Below are positions 1 to 7,327 of a stretch of 9,045 nt of DNA, in pieces; within the stretch, counting starts at the first letter, position 1, and each line of letters opens with the position of its first letter. Origin of the DNA: DATKKX01 sp035542775 (GTDB lineage Bacteria; Planctomycetota; Phycisphaerae; UBA1845; UTPLA1); assembly GCA_035542775.1 (NCBI GenBank), contig DATKKX010000048.1, positions 1 to 9,045 on the forward strand. Reading direction: 5' to 3'. A program made the position numbers and the translations under genes. Under the pieces are notes generated by a model. The model searched no databases and was not told the origin of the DNA. It saw nothing but the letters and a program-made list of their open reading frames with translations.

Positions 1-1
1 G

Positions 2-451
2 CGATTGCAGATCCAGCGCCGCGACGGGTCAGAGCTGTGGATCGAGACGGTCTACACGGTTGTGCCGGACGGAAACGGAACGCCGGAATACGTGTTGGGC
101 GTTGTTCGAGACATCACCGACGCCAAGACCCACGAAGCGGAGATGATGAACGAGATCGCCACGCTCCGCGAGCGGGTCCGGCAGACGGGCGGCTCGACGG
201 TGGCAACTGAATCCGCCGCAACCGGGATGGCCACCCCATCGACGATGCCCGCGGCGGCGACCCATACGCCCTCCGAGGAATCGCTCCGGCTCGATCCGCT
301 CTTGGCGCGATGCGAACGCGAGGCTATTCTCCGCGCTCTGCAAGCGGCCCACGGGCAGCGCAACAAGGCGGCGCAGATGATGGGCATCTCGCGCAGCCGG
401 CTGTACCGTCGCATGGAAGCCCTGGGCGTGGATCTGAAGGAACATCCGTGA
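2..451 (+). CDS. PAS/PAC plus Fis-type HTH regulator (partial, 5' end outside window)
   Basis: The frame is already open at base 2, so this is the last 149 codons of a longer gene; the TTG at 5 lies inside the PAC motif and is not a real start. Numbering from that TTG, residues 4-45 form a PAS C-terminal (PAC) segment, with the RRDGSELWIE strand and the closing GVVRDITDAK signature. A short coiled-coil-like helix follows (about 43-60), then an Ala/Thr/Pro-rich linker. Residues 95-143 are a Fis-type DNA-binding domain with the helix-turn-helix at about 119-141 (NKAAQMMGISRSRLYRRM). Such domains normally end NtrC-type activators, but the linker between PAC and Fis is too short to hold an AAA+ sigma-54 interaction domain. 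I infer a sensor-type transcription factor acting without sigma-54 ATPase activity, unless an AAA+ domain precedes the PAS domain. Its stop overlaps the GTG start of the methyltransferase, so the two are probably translationally coupled. Confidence 0.85.
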   Translation, partial: RLQIQRRDGSELWIETVYTVVPDGNGTPEYVLGVVRDITDAKTHEAEMMNEIATLRERVRQTGGSTVATESAATGMATPSTMPAAATHTPSEESLRLDPLLARCEREAILRALQAAHGQRNKAAQMMGISRSRLYRRMEALGVDLKEHP

Positions 452-1263
452 GACGCCTGCCTCGCGCGGCATTGTCCTCCAGGCTGCATTGCGGCGACAA
501 CCTGCCGTATATGGCCGGGCTACCGGACGGGTGCTGCGACCTCATCTACATCGACCCGCCGTTCTGCACGCGCACAGAGCGGCGCGGCGCGACCGAATCG
601 GCGACATTCGACGACCGCTGGCCGGCGGGGACTCGTTCCTACCTTCCGTTCATGCGCCCGCGTTTGGAGCAGTGCGGGCGCCTACTGGCCGGGCACGGCA
701 CGCTGTACGTCCACGTGGACTGGCGCGTCTGCCATCACGTGCGGAGCCTGCTCGATGGCATTTTCGGCCCGGAGAACTTCCTGAACGAGATCATCTGGCA
801 CTATCGCACCGGCGGCCTCTCCGCCCGCTGGTTCGGCCGCAAGCACGACACCATCCTGGCCTACGCCCGCACTCTCGGCCGGCATCGCTTCAACGTGATC
901 CGCGAGGGCGCGTTCCGCACCGACGGCCTCAAGTGCGACGAACAGGGCCGGCCGTACAAATCGACCCGCAAGGGCCGCCTCTACTTCCACGCCGACGGAC
1001 CCGCTCTCACCGATGTCTGGGAGATCCCCTTTCTCTCCACGGTCTCACTGGAGCGGACCGGCTGGCCGGCGCAAAAGCCGCTGGCCCTCATGGAGCGGAT
1101 CATCAAAGCCAGCACCCGGCCGGGCGACGTGGTAGCCGATTTCTTTTGCGGCAGCGGCACGACGCTGGTTGCCGCCAAGAAGCTGAGCCGCCGCTGGCTC
1201 GGCTGTGACATATCCAAGCAGGCGATCGCCATCGCTGACCGGCGCCTGTCGGCATGCCGGTGA
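448..1263 (+). CDS. Beta-class site-specific DNA methyltransferase (N6-adenine or N4-cytosine)
   Basis: The 271-residue protein would transfer a methyl group from S-adenosylmethionine to an exocyclic amino group of a DNA base. The catalytic motif IV (IDPPF, D36-F39) comes first and the SAM-binding motif I (DFFCGSGTT, 231-239) last, with an acidic ribose-contact residue at D254 (GCDIS). This order is typical of beta-class enzymes of the N6_N4_Mtase family. WHYRTGG (117-123) and ERTGWPAQKP (202-211) are further conserved-looking blocks; the latter resembles the family's usual TGYPTQKP with two changes. Residues about 125-195 probably form the target-recognition region. I chose the GTG at 448 because AAGGA lies six bases upstream and homology-like sequence starts soon after; it gives a 4-base overlap (GTGA) with the regulator. 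No endonuclease is visible beside it, so it may be an orphan, regulatory methylase. Base specificity cannot be read from the sequence. Confidence 0.9.
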   Translation: MRRLPRAALSSRLHCGDNLPYMAGLPDGCCDLIYIDPPFCTRTERRGATESATFDDRWPAGTRSYLPFMRPRLEQCGRLLAGHGTLYVHVDWRVCHHVRSLLDGIFGPENFLNEIIWHYRTGGLSARWFGRKHDTILAYARTLGRHRFNVIREGAFRTDGLKCDEQGRPYKSTRKGRLYFHADGPALTDVWEIPFLSTVSLERTGWPAQKPLALMERIIKASTRPGDVVADFFCGSGTTLVAAKKLSRRWLGCDISKQAIAIADRRLSACR

Positions 1264-1274
1264 GGACACCGGCA
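1255..1274 (+). terminator. GC hairpin at the end of the methyltransferase gene
   Basis: TGCCGGTG and CACCGGCA form a perfect 8-bp stem around the loop AGGA, and the methyltransferase TGA lies at the stem-loop junction. The following CTACTTCCTCCC is pyrimidine-rich but has no clean T-run, so intrinsic termination is only possible. It lies between two convergent genes, where a terminator would be expected. Confidence 0.35.
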
Positions 1275-1335
1275 CTACTTCCTCCCAGCCGGCTTTCTAC
1301 GAGCAACGATTGGCCAGTCGCGAATACCCCGCCTG

Positions 1336-2551
1336 TTACCAGAAATCCTGCCGCGCCTTCAGCAGGCACATCCACGCGAACTGGCAGATCATCACCATTT
1401 GCAGGAGCACCTGCGGCCTCGGGCCGGCAAGGCGGTCCAACTCAGCCGCGCCAGCCAGGGTCAACACCGGAATGAGGAAGATCCACAGCCGGGCGACCTC
1501 GCCAATGCTGCCGCTGAATACCGCCAGGAGCGGCAACAGCACGGCGGCGGCCACGGTGAACAGCTCCACCGCGCTCGCTCGCCGGCGGACCACTGCGCGG
1601 ACCGCACTCGCGGCGGCGAAGAAGAACAGCAGTGCGAGCGGCATGCCGAGCCAGTAGAAGAACTCTACCAGATTCAGGCCGGCGGCGGCGAGCACCAGGT
1701 CGGTTGGCTCCGGCCAGGGCCAGACTCCATAGCCAGGCCCGGCAGCGGCTGCGACCGGCGCCCGCCGCGCACACCAGCGTCAGCGCCGCCAGCGTCGGGT
1801 ATACGACCTGATCAAGGTGCAATGTGACCAGCGCCGTCGGCGGTGCCAGCACGTAGAGCCACGCCGCCCACAAGCCGCGCTGCGGTTTTGGCATCCAACC
1901 GGCCAGCACTGCCAGCGGAACGAGCACCAGATACGACAGCGCCGGCATCGTCCACACAGCCAGCGTCGCCAGCCGAACCTGCCGGGCGTGCAGCAGCGCC
2001 TCTCGCGTCGCGGGCGGTGCCGTGTCCTCCGGCAGGACGCGATCCGCCACGGCCCGAAGCCCCATGTAGAGCAGCAACTATCCGGGCGGCTTCGAGCAGA
2101 TCACCTGCCACCCGGGATGCGTCACAAGCTCCTCGTAGTGCTTGAGCACCCACCAGGGGGACAAGTCCATGCACGCCGTCCGCGCAAACTCCGCGTGCCC
2201 GGTGGTGATCATGCGGTCTTTCAAGCTGTCGAAACCGCGCTTTTCGGCCAGTGCCATCCCGTACTGCGCCGCGGTCCCGGCGGCAATCAGCAGGCAGACG
2301 CCGATGCAGCATCGCCGGCGCGCTGCGGCTTGGCGCGCGACAAACACCGTCGCCAGCAGCAGGGCCACTCCCGCGCCGAGGAAAGTGTCCAGGTTCGTGA
2401 GAGGCTTGTCGGTCAGTATCCAGAACCACTCCGGCAGCTGCTGCACTGTGGGCACGCTGAAGGCCAGCGGCAGGCCCAACAGCAGCGTCAGCCCGATCGT
2501 CAGCGTGAGGAACAGTGAAGCGGATTGGTTTTTTCCCGACGGCGGCGGCAA
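1336..2551 (-). pseudogene. Broken multi-pass membrane protein, GT39-like glycosyltransferase remnant
   Basis: Three - strand pieces look like parts of one gene. Piece one (2551-2081, 157 codons) probably starts at TTG 2551, with AAAGGG nine bases upstream and 13 bases after the lipoprotein stop; the only ATG (2638) lies inside the lipoprotein gene. It has two or three membrane segments and ends SKPPG before TAG at 2080-2078. Piece two continues in the same frame (LLLYMGLRAVADR) through more membrane segments to HLDQVVYPTLAAL. Near 1740-1780 the coding character moves to another frame, which reads VWPWPEPTDLVLAAAGLN, then FFYWLGMPLALLFF and GEVARLWIFLIPVL, and stops at 1336. PPGY-LLLY, HLDQxxYP and GEVARLW blocks are what I associate with GT39-type or related polyprenyl-phosphate-dependent membrane glycosyltransferases. 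The sequence between HLDQ and WPWPEP is shorter than I expect, suggesting an internal deletion. The gene is likely inactive unless these are sequencing errors. The precise family is unsure. Confidence 0.65.
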
Positions 2552-2564
2552 CTGAGGTGGCCCT

Positions 2565-3473
2565 TTAGTTGGCGATCTTGCCGGGCACACGCTGGGCGTG
2601 TATGACCCATCGAACCAGTTCGGGCTGGCCTTGTCCATGTGGATAGAGGCCCGGAGGCTGATCGCTGAAGCCGATGCTGGCCTGGAACTCGGTGTGCTTC
2701 ATCCTGGCGATCACGTCGATCTTCTCGGCGGACATGAAGCCCCGCACGTCCAGGCTCTCCAACGCCCCCTGGTTCAGGGGCTTCATCATGCCGTTGAAAT
2801 CGCCCATGACGTGGAGGGACGTGGCAGGACTGCCGGTTTCCACCGTGCCGTTCAGATCGCCGTTGATCCAGATGAACGCGCTGCCGCGGTTCTGCAGGTC
2901 ACCACTCATGTTGCCGCCGACGAAGATCGTGACAATGCCGTCATCGTCGATCATCGCCCCCGGCTTGATGTCGCCACCGATCACGATCTCGCATTGAACG
3001 TTGCTGGTCGTCGTGATCTTCGCGTTCAGGTCGCCGTAGACATGGATGAAAGCGTGGCCCTTGACGGTGACATCCGCCAGACAGTCGCCCCGGATGATCA
3101 CACCTCCGCCCTTCTCAAGCTCCGCCGGCTTGTCGAGATTCCCCTTCGACTCGATCTTCTCGCCGCCGACGTACTTGGTGTACCAGTACATTGAAGACCT
3201 GTGGAACTCCCCCGGCCCGGGGCCCAGTGCCGCGTTGCAGTAAGCGACCGCTCGGGTGATTGCCTCCCATCTGCGGGCCATCACGCCCAGCCGCGCATCC
3301 TCCCCTTTGGCCGCCGCCAACTCCCGCGTGAAGGCGTCGCGATCCAGAACGTATGGCATGCAAGGCCCGGGCGACGAACTCCGCGCCACGGATTGCTGGT
3401 TAACGGCAGGCTTGGCGGCGCAAGAAGCCAGGAGGATCAGACTCAGGATGCAGAGTAGTGGGAAACGTCTCAT
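2565..3473 (-). CDS. Lipoprotein with a bactofilin-like or beta-helix repeat domain
   Basis: The 302-residue product starts at ATG 3473, with GAAGGAG seven bases upstream. Residues 1-17 are a short hydrophobic signal and L15-A-S-C18 is a lipobox, so the mature protein should be lipid-anchored at C18. Residues 40-115 are helical-looking and unrecognised. From 129 to about 245 a Gly-Asp-like motif recurs every 18-21 residues: GD at 129, YGDLNA (147), GGDI (167), GGNMSGDL (187), NGDLNG (205), MGDFNG (224), RGFMSA (245). Each is preceded by a short alternating hydrophobic strand such as FIHVY or IWI. This is the spacing of a right-handed beta-solenoid and recalls bactofilin or polymer-forming cytoskeletal domains, but the protein is exported. 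Function is unknown; a structural or scaffold role at the envelope is inferred. It lies 152 bases downstream of the TPR gene and 13 bases upstream of the membrane pseudogene. Confidence 0.8.
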   Translation of the reverse strand: MRRFPLLCILSLILLASCAAKPAVNQQSVARSSSPGPCMPYVLDRDAFTRELAAAKGEDARLGVMARRWEAITRAVAYCNAALGPGPGEFHRSSMYWYTKYVGGEKIESKGNLDKPAELEKGGGVIIRGDCLADVTVKGHAFIHVYGDLNAKITTTSNVQCEIVIGGDIKPGAMIDDDGIVTIFVGGNMSGDLQNRGSAFIWINGDLNGTVETGSPATSLHVMGDFNGMMKPLNQGALESLDVRGFMSAEKIDVIARMKHTEFQASIGFSDQPPGLYPHGQGQPELVRWVIHAQRVPGKIAN

Positions 3474-3625
3474 CTATGTGCTCCTTCTGTCCAGCCGCGA
3501 TTGGAATACGGGCTGGGACGACGCAGGCCCATTCTATCGGCGAATGCTCCGTCTTCGCCAGGTCTACGGGCAGGGCGATGCCGCGCTGTTGCCCGCGTTA
3601 TGCTCGTGTGCGGATCAGGGGCTGA

Positions 3626-4720
3626 TCAGGGCGTGGTGACGGCGGCGATGACCTGTCGGGTTCGCGGCTGCAATGATTTCTGACCGGCGTCTTTAGACGG
3701 CTTGGGCTGCGAGGCCGTGTCTTTCTTCATCTTGGTCGCCGCCGCAGCCGGGGCCGCGTCCGTCTTGCTCACCATGCGGGCGGGCTCCAGCAGCTTGGGA
3801 ATGAAGTAGCTCTTCGGGTTCAGCCGGGCCGCCTTGCGAAGATAGGGGTAAGCCGTCGAAGGGCCATCGGTAAAGTAGGTCACATAGCCCAGCAGTGTCA
3901 CCGCCCCGACATCGTTGGGATGGGCCACCACATACGCATGGAGAGCCTCGAGCTGCTGCTCGAAATCGGCCGGGTCGCCGTATTCCTCGCGGATGTCGTA
4001 CGATTTGTAGGCCAGGCTGGGCACCAGCTCGAAGGCCCGTTCGAGCAGCCTGGCCGCATCCGTGTAATGGCCGAGGGCGAACAAGGCGTGGGCGGCATGC
4101 AGGCGCGAGGCGCCGTCGGCATGATTCTTCTCGGCGGCGCCGAGCATGTCGATCGCGGCCCGCTCGTAGTTGCCGTCGCGGAACCGGAGAATGCCGTCGT
4201 CGAACTGATCGCTCCACTGGTTCAACAGGCGGCCCGCTCGCTGCGAGGCAATGTACCAGACGTAGTCGTGGTCGGCGTCGTAGCGACCCTGCTCATAGGC
4301 CGCGGCGGGATCCCCGCCGTAAGGTGACCAGCCAGAGCCGGTGCCGTAGTAGTAACCGTTGTAGTAGGTGGACGGGAAGGGATTCCAGTTGCCCCAGTTG
4401 CCGTTTTGCGAGCGGTAGATGTCGCTTCTGGCGATGTCGGGGTCCTGCGGATTACCCAGGCTGGGATAGGTGCGAATCGTCGGGCTGAAGTAGGTCGGGC
4501 TGTACGGAGCGGGAATGACATAGACGCCGGGCCGCAGGTAATAGGGCTGAGGCGCGGCGGCTGAAGGCTGCTGCGTGCCGGGCGCAGTGGTCGCGCCGGG
4601 TTGCTGGTTGGCGCCGGGGGCCGGAGCATTCCCGCGCGTGGCCGGCTGTTGCGCGAGCAGGACTGTGCTGGAAAGCGTAATGGCCGCGATCAAGACTGCC
4701 GCGAAAGCGGTTCGATTCAT
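3626..4720 (-). CDS. Secreted TPR-like repeat protein with Pro/Gln- and Tyr/Asn/Gly-rich N-terminal region
   Basis: The 364-residue product starts at ATG 4720, preceded by GGGGAGG with a 7-base gap; a longer in-frame start at 4795 has no such support. Residues 1-23 are a signal peptide, probably cleaved near LLA-QQ. Residues 25-60 are a Pro/Gln/Ala/Thr-rich linker, and 100-136 are unusually rich in Tyr, Trp, Asn and Gly (for example STYYNGYYYG). Residues 160-315 are alpha-helical with tetratricopeptide-like pairs: RFRDGNYERAAIDMLGAAEK (180-199), ALFALGHYTDAARLLERAFE (212-231), and later helices ending YLRKAARLNP (293-302). The tail (320-364) is Ala/Lys-rich and low in complexity. TPR domains act as protein-protein scaffolds, so a periplasmic or surface scaffold is likely, but no specific partner can be named. 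It is the first gene of a likely three-gene - strand run with the lipoprotein and the membrane pseudogene. Confidence 0.8.
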   Translation of the reverse strand: MNRTAFAAVLIAAITLSSTVLLAQQPATRGNAPAPGANQQPGATTAPGTQQPSAAAPQPYYLRPGVYVIPAPYSPTYFSPTIRTYPSLGNPQDPDIARSDIYRSQNGNWGNWNPFPSTYYNGYYYGTGSGWSPYGGDPAAAYEQGRYDADHDYVWYIASQRAGRLLNQWSDQFDDGILRFRDGNYERAAIDMLGAAEKNHADGASRLHAAHALFALGHYTDAARLLERAFELVPSLAYKSYDIREEYGDPADFEQQLEALHAYVVAHPNDVGAVTLLGYVTYFTDGPSTAYPYLRKAARLNPKSYFIPKLLEPARMVSKTDAAPAAAATKMKKDTASQPKPSKDAGQKSLQPRTRQVIAAVTTP

Positions 4721-5094
4721 GGCAGCGCCTCCCCTCAGGATGCCGGCCGTGAATGATACCTGGTGCGTAGCAAACTTCGGGCGCACTGAGGGCACGACTC
4801 ACGGGCCTACCTATATCCTAGACAATTGCGGGGGCCGATGGATAGCAAAAAAGCAGCGCGGGAGGGCGCGACACAAAATCGCGGTCAGAGGGAGGAAGCA
4901 GCGAGAGACAGATGAAAAGAGGATGAAAACATGGGGGAATCCCTGATTATTCCCGGCTCCGGCCGGCTGCACTCCTCCCGGCCGGCCCAGGCGGTGCACC
5001 GCGGTGGGGACATGGCAGGCAAAATTCCGTCGCGGGGCTGCGAATCTCTCACGGCGGGCCAGGAGATAAGCCGGTGCATCACCCCGACGCCTTC
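4721..5094. other. Intergenic region between the S9 peptidase and the TPR gene
   Basis: This 374-base stretch holds no convincing gene: frames across it are short and lack ribosome sites. It must contain the end of the peptidase transcript and probably the promoter of the TPR gene, both on the - strand. Bases 4886-4930 are strongly purine-rich on the + strand. A TTGCTA on the - strand (4848-4843) and an AT-rich GGATATAG further down are the nearest thing to a promoter, but their spacing does not fit well. Confidence 0.5.
4935..4987 (-). terminator. Two tandem hairpins downstream of the S9 peptidase
   Basis: Read on the - strand, a 7-bp GC stem (GGCCGGC/GCCGGCC, 4987-4981 with 4967-4961) is followed by a 6-bp stem (GGGAAT/ATTCCC, 4954-4949 with 4940-4935) and then by CCCATGTTTTC. 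They lie about 110-160 bases after the peptidase stop. The only T-run is four bases and not adjacent, so this is a weak terminator candidate. Confidence 0.25.
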
Positions 5095-7161
5095 TCAGTC
5101 CTTCGACTTCGACGGCAATGCCTCCGCCAGGCCCGGCACGCCCGCCGCTCCGGTCGGGACGGTAATACTCGCCCCCTCGAAGTCCTTCCCGATCGGCTCG
5201 AACCGCCCGCCCAGATACTTCGACAGGAAGGCCTCGGTCACGGCGTTGAACGCCTTGTTGTTCTCCGGCCGGGCGAAACCGTGTCCCTCGTCGGTGAACA
5301 CAATGTACGTCACGGGGATCTTCTTCTCCTCCATCTTGGCAACGATCTGGTCGCTCTCGGCCTTCTTCACACGGGGATCGTTAGCCCCCTGGCCGATGAG
5401 CAGCGGCTTCTTGATCTTGTCGACATACGTGAGCGGGGACCGCTCTTTCAGCAGCTTGCGGCCTTCCTCGGTGCGATGGTCGCCGATTCGGGTGGTGAAC
5501 ATGTCCAGCATCGGCTTCCAGTACGGCGGCACCGACTCCAGCAGCGTGATCAGGCTCGATGGCCCCACGATGTCAACGCCGCAAGCGAACTCATCCGGGG
5601 TGAAGGTCAGGCCGACCAGCGTGGCATAGCCGCCGTAGCTGCCGCCCATGATGGCCACCTTCTGCGGGTCGGCGATCTTCTCCTTAATCGCCCAGTTGAC
5701 GGCGTCGATCAGATCGTCGTGCGTCTTGGCGCCCCACTGCAGGTTGGCGGCGTTGACGAACTTCTTGCCGAAACCGGTCGAGGCGCGGAAGTTTACGTTC
5801 ATGACCGCGTAGCCGCGATTGGCCAGCCACTGGGCATAAGCGTTGTAGCCCCAATTGTCCCGCCCCCAGGGACCGCCGTGCACGTCGAGCACCATGGCCA
5901 CGGGCTTGCCCGGTTTGCCGTCCTTGTCCTCCCATACCGGCAGGGTGAGATAGCTTACCAGATCCAGTCCGTCGCGGGACTTGATGACCACCGGATGCAT
6001 CTTTGACAGCTTCAGCCCTTCCAGCGCCTTGCGATTGGTGAACAAGAACCGGGCCTTCTTCGCGGCGCGATCGTAGTGGTAGTACCGCGCCGGCCCATCA
6101 TCCAGCAGATACCCAACGACCCATTGCTTGTCATCCAGCGTGCGGGCAAGGACGGTCATCTCACCGGGCGTGACGGTCTTGAGGTAGTCGAAATCGGCCT
6201 TGATCGAATCGTCCAGTATGGTCCACTCGCGGCGTTCGTAGGTAAAAGAGACCGCCTGGATACTCTTCTCGGTCGGGTGGATCATCGCCCCGCTGACGTC
6301 GGCCTTGGGATTGGAGGCCAGCACCTTCCTTTCATTGCGAGTCATGTCGCAAGCGACCATCGCGGAGGTGTCCCGGCCCATGCTGTCGACCATGTAAAGT
6401 ACCTTGCCGGTCTTGTCGAAACCGGCGGCGGAAGTAGTCAGGGCGTCGTCCGGCGGGATCTTCAGGAAGCTGACCCAGTCAGTGCCCTCGGTGGCCGGCA
6501 CGAACATCTCGCGTCCGCCGTCGGGCGTGGTCTTCTCGGCGATTCGGACGTTGAAGTCGTCATCGGCGGCAAAGCTGCGAAAACCGCCGTCGTTCTTCTG
6601 GGTCAGCTTGCGTTCGCCGGTCTCGATGCTCACGCGATACACGTCATGGAGCTGGGGATCGCGGTCGTTGAGGCCCACCAGGATGTCATTCGGGAATTTG
6701 TGACTGACCTGCTCGATGCGGGCTTGAACGCCCTGGATGGGCGTCAGGTCCCGGGTTTCCTCGTTTTTCAAGTCTGTCGCATAGACGTGCCAGTTCTCGT
6801 CGCCGTCCTTGTCCTGGATGTAGAGAATATGGTGGTTGTTGTAAGCCCAGAAATAGGAGCGGATGCCGCGCTTCTTGTCGGCCGTCACCGCCCTGGCCTT
6901 CGACAGATCGTCGATCGGGCAGACCCAGACATTGAGCACGCCCTGCACCTCGGCAAGATAGGCCAGCTTGCTTCCGTCGGGGCTGATCTGCGGGCTGGCC
7001 TTGTCAGGGTTGCCGAACAAAACCGCCCTCGGGATCAGCGGGACCGGGTAGGCATCCTTCTTCGGCTCGACAGGATTGTCCTTCTGCTGCCCCATCGCGC
7101 TCGTCGCCATCGATAGCATCATGCTGATACTCAGCGCCACCGCTAAAGCCGACCGTGACAT
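5095..7161 (-). CDS. Secreted S9 family peptidase (prolyl oligopeptidase / acylaminoacyl-peptidase type)
   Basis: The 688-residue product starts at ATG 7161, with GGAAAGGGA just upstream; the open frame extends further but without start support. Residues 1-24 are a signal peptide ending SAMG before QQKD. Residues 45-380 should form the beta-propeller that guards the active site, beginning with the blade-like ASPQISPDGSKLAYLAEV (55-72). Residues 385-650 are an alpha/beta-hydrolase domain with oxyanion-region DVHGGPWG (426-433), nucleophile elbow GGSYGGY with Ser508, Asp595 in QGANDPRV, and His627 in DEGHGF: a complete catalytic triad. Family members cleave short peptides, often after proline or from blocked N-termini; exact specificity is not readable. 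Export suggests periplasmic or extracellular peptide breakdown. Length is normal for the family, with a roughly 35-residue extension after the hydrolase fold. The upstream membrane-protein gene ends 166 bases before this start, so co-transcription is possible but not required. Confidence 0.95.
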   Translation of the reverse strand: MSRSALAVALSISMMLSMATSAMGQQKDNPVEPKKDAYPVPLIPRAVLFGNPDKASPQISPDGSKLAYLAEVQGVLNVWVCPIDDLSKARAVTADKKRGIRSYFWAYNNHHILYIQDKDGDENWHVYATDLKNEETRDLTPIQGVQARIEQVSHKFPNDILVGLNDRDPQLHDVYRVSIETGERKLTQKNDGGFRSFAADDDFNVRIAEKTTPDGGREMFVPATEGTDWVSFLKIPPDDALTTSAAGFDKTGKVLYMVDSMGRDTSAMVACDMTRNERKVLASNPKADVSGAMIHPTEKSIQAVSFTYERREWTILDDSIKADFDYLKTVTPGEMTVLARTLDDKQWVVGYLLDDGPARYYHYDRAAKKARFLFTNRKALEGLKLSKMHPVVIKSRDGLDLVSYLTLPVWEDKDGKPGKPVAMVLDVHGGPWGRDNWGYNAYAQWLANRGYAVMNVNFRASTGFGKKFVNAANLQWGAKTHDDLIDAVNWAIKEKIADPQKVAIMGGSYGGYATLVGLTFTPDEFACGVDIVGPSSLITLLESVPPYWKPMLDMFTTRIGDHRTEEGRKLLKERSPLTYVDKIKKPLLIGQGANDPRVKKAESDQIVAKMEEKKIPVTYIVFTDEGHGFARPENNKAFNAVTEAFLSKYLGGRFEPIGKDFEGASITVPTGAAGVPGLAEALPSKSKD

Positions 7162-7327
7162 CGTAGTCCCTTTCCTGATGATGCAACCTCGAGTTCCGGT
7201 ATGAAAGATTCGCGGGCGGGCCGTCGCAGGCCAAAACGGCGGGCGCCGCGCGAAGGACGCTCCATGGATCAACGTAAACCCCCGGCCGCTCTTTCGCGGC
7301 GGGCGGCCCCGATTGACGAGCTTGCGG

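Noticed and set aside
1817..2518. + strand open frame (233 codons) opposite the membrane pseudogene
   Set aside because: The product is Gln/Arg/His-rich and unstructured, while the - strand gives clear membrane segments; it is a GC-rich shadow.
3567..3595. CGGGCA...TGCCCG inverted repeat between the TPR and lipoprotein genes
   Set aside because: The stem is only 6 bp with a 17-base loop and no T-run; this is expected by chance in GC-rich DNA.
6076..7116. Long + strand open frame (346 codons) opposite the S9 peptidase
   Set aside because: It is the antisense shadow of a complete peptidase gene with signal peptide and catalytic triad; the predicted product has no domain logic and no ribosome site was found.
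7282..7301. GCCGC-N6-GCGGC hairpin between the membrane protein and peptidase genes
   Set aside because: The stem is short, with no T-run directly after it on the relevant strand; it is not a convincing terminator.
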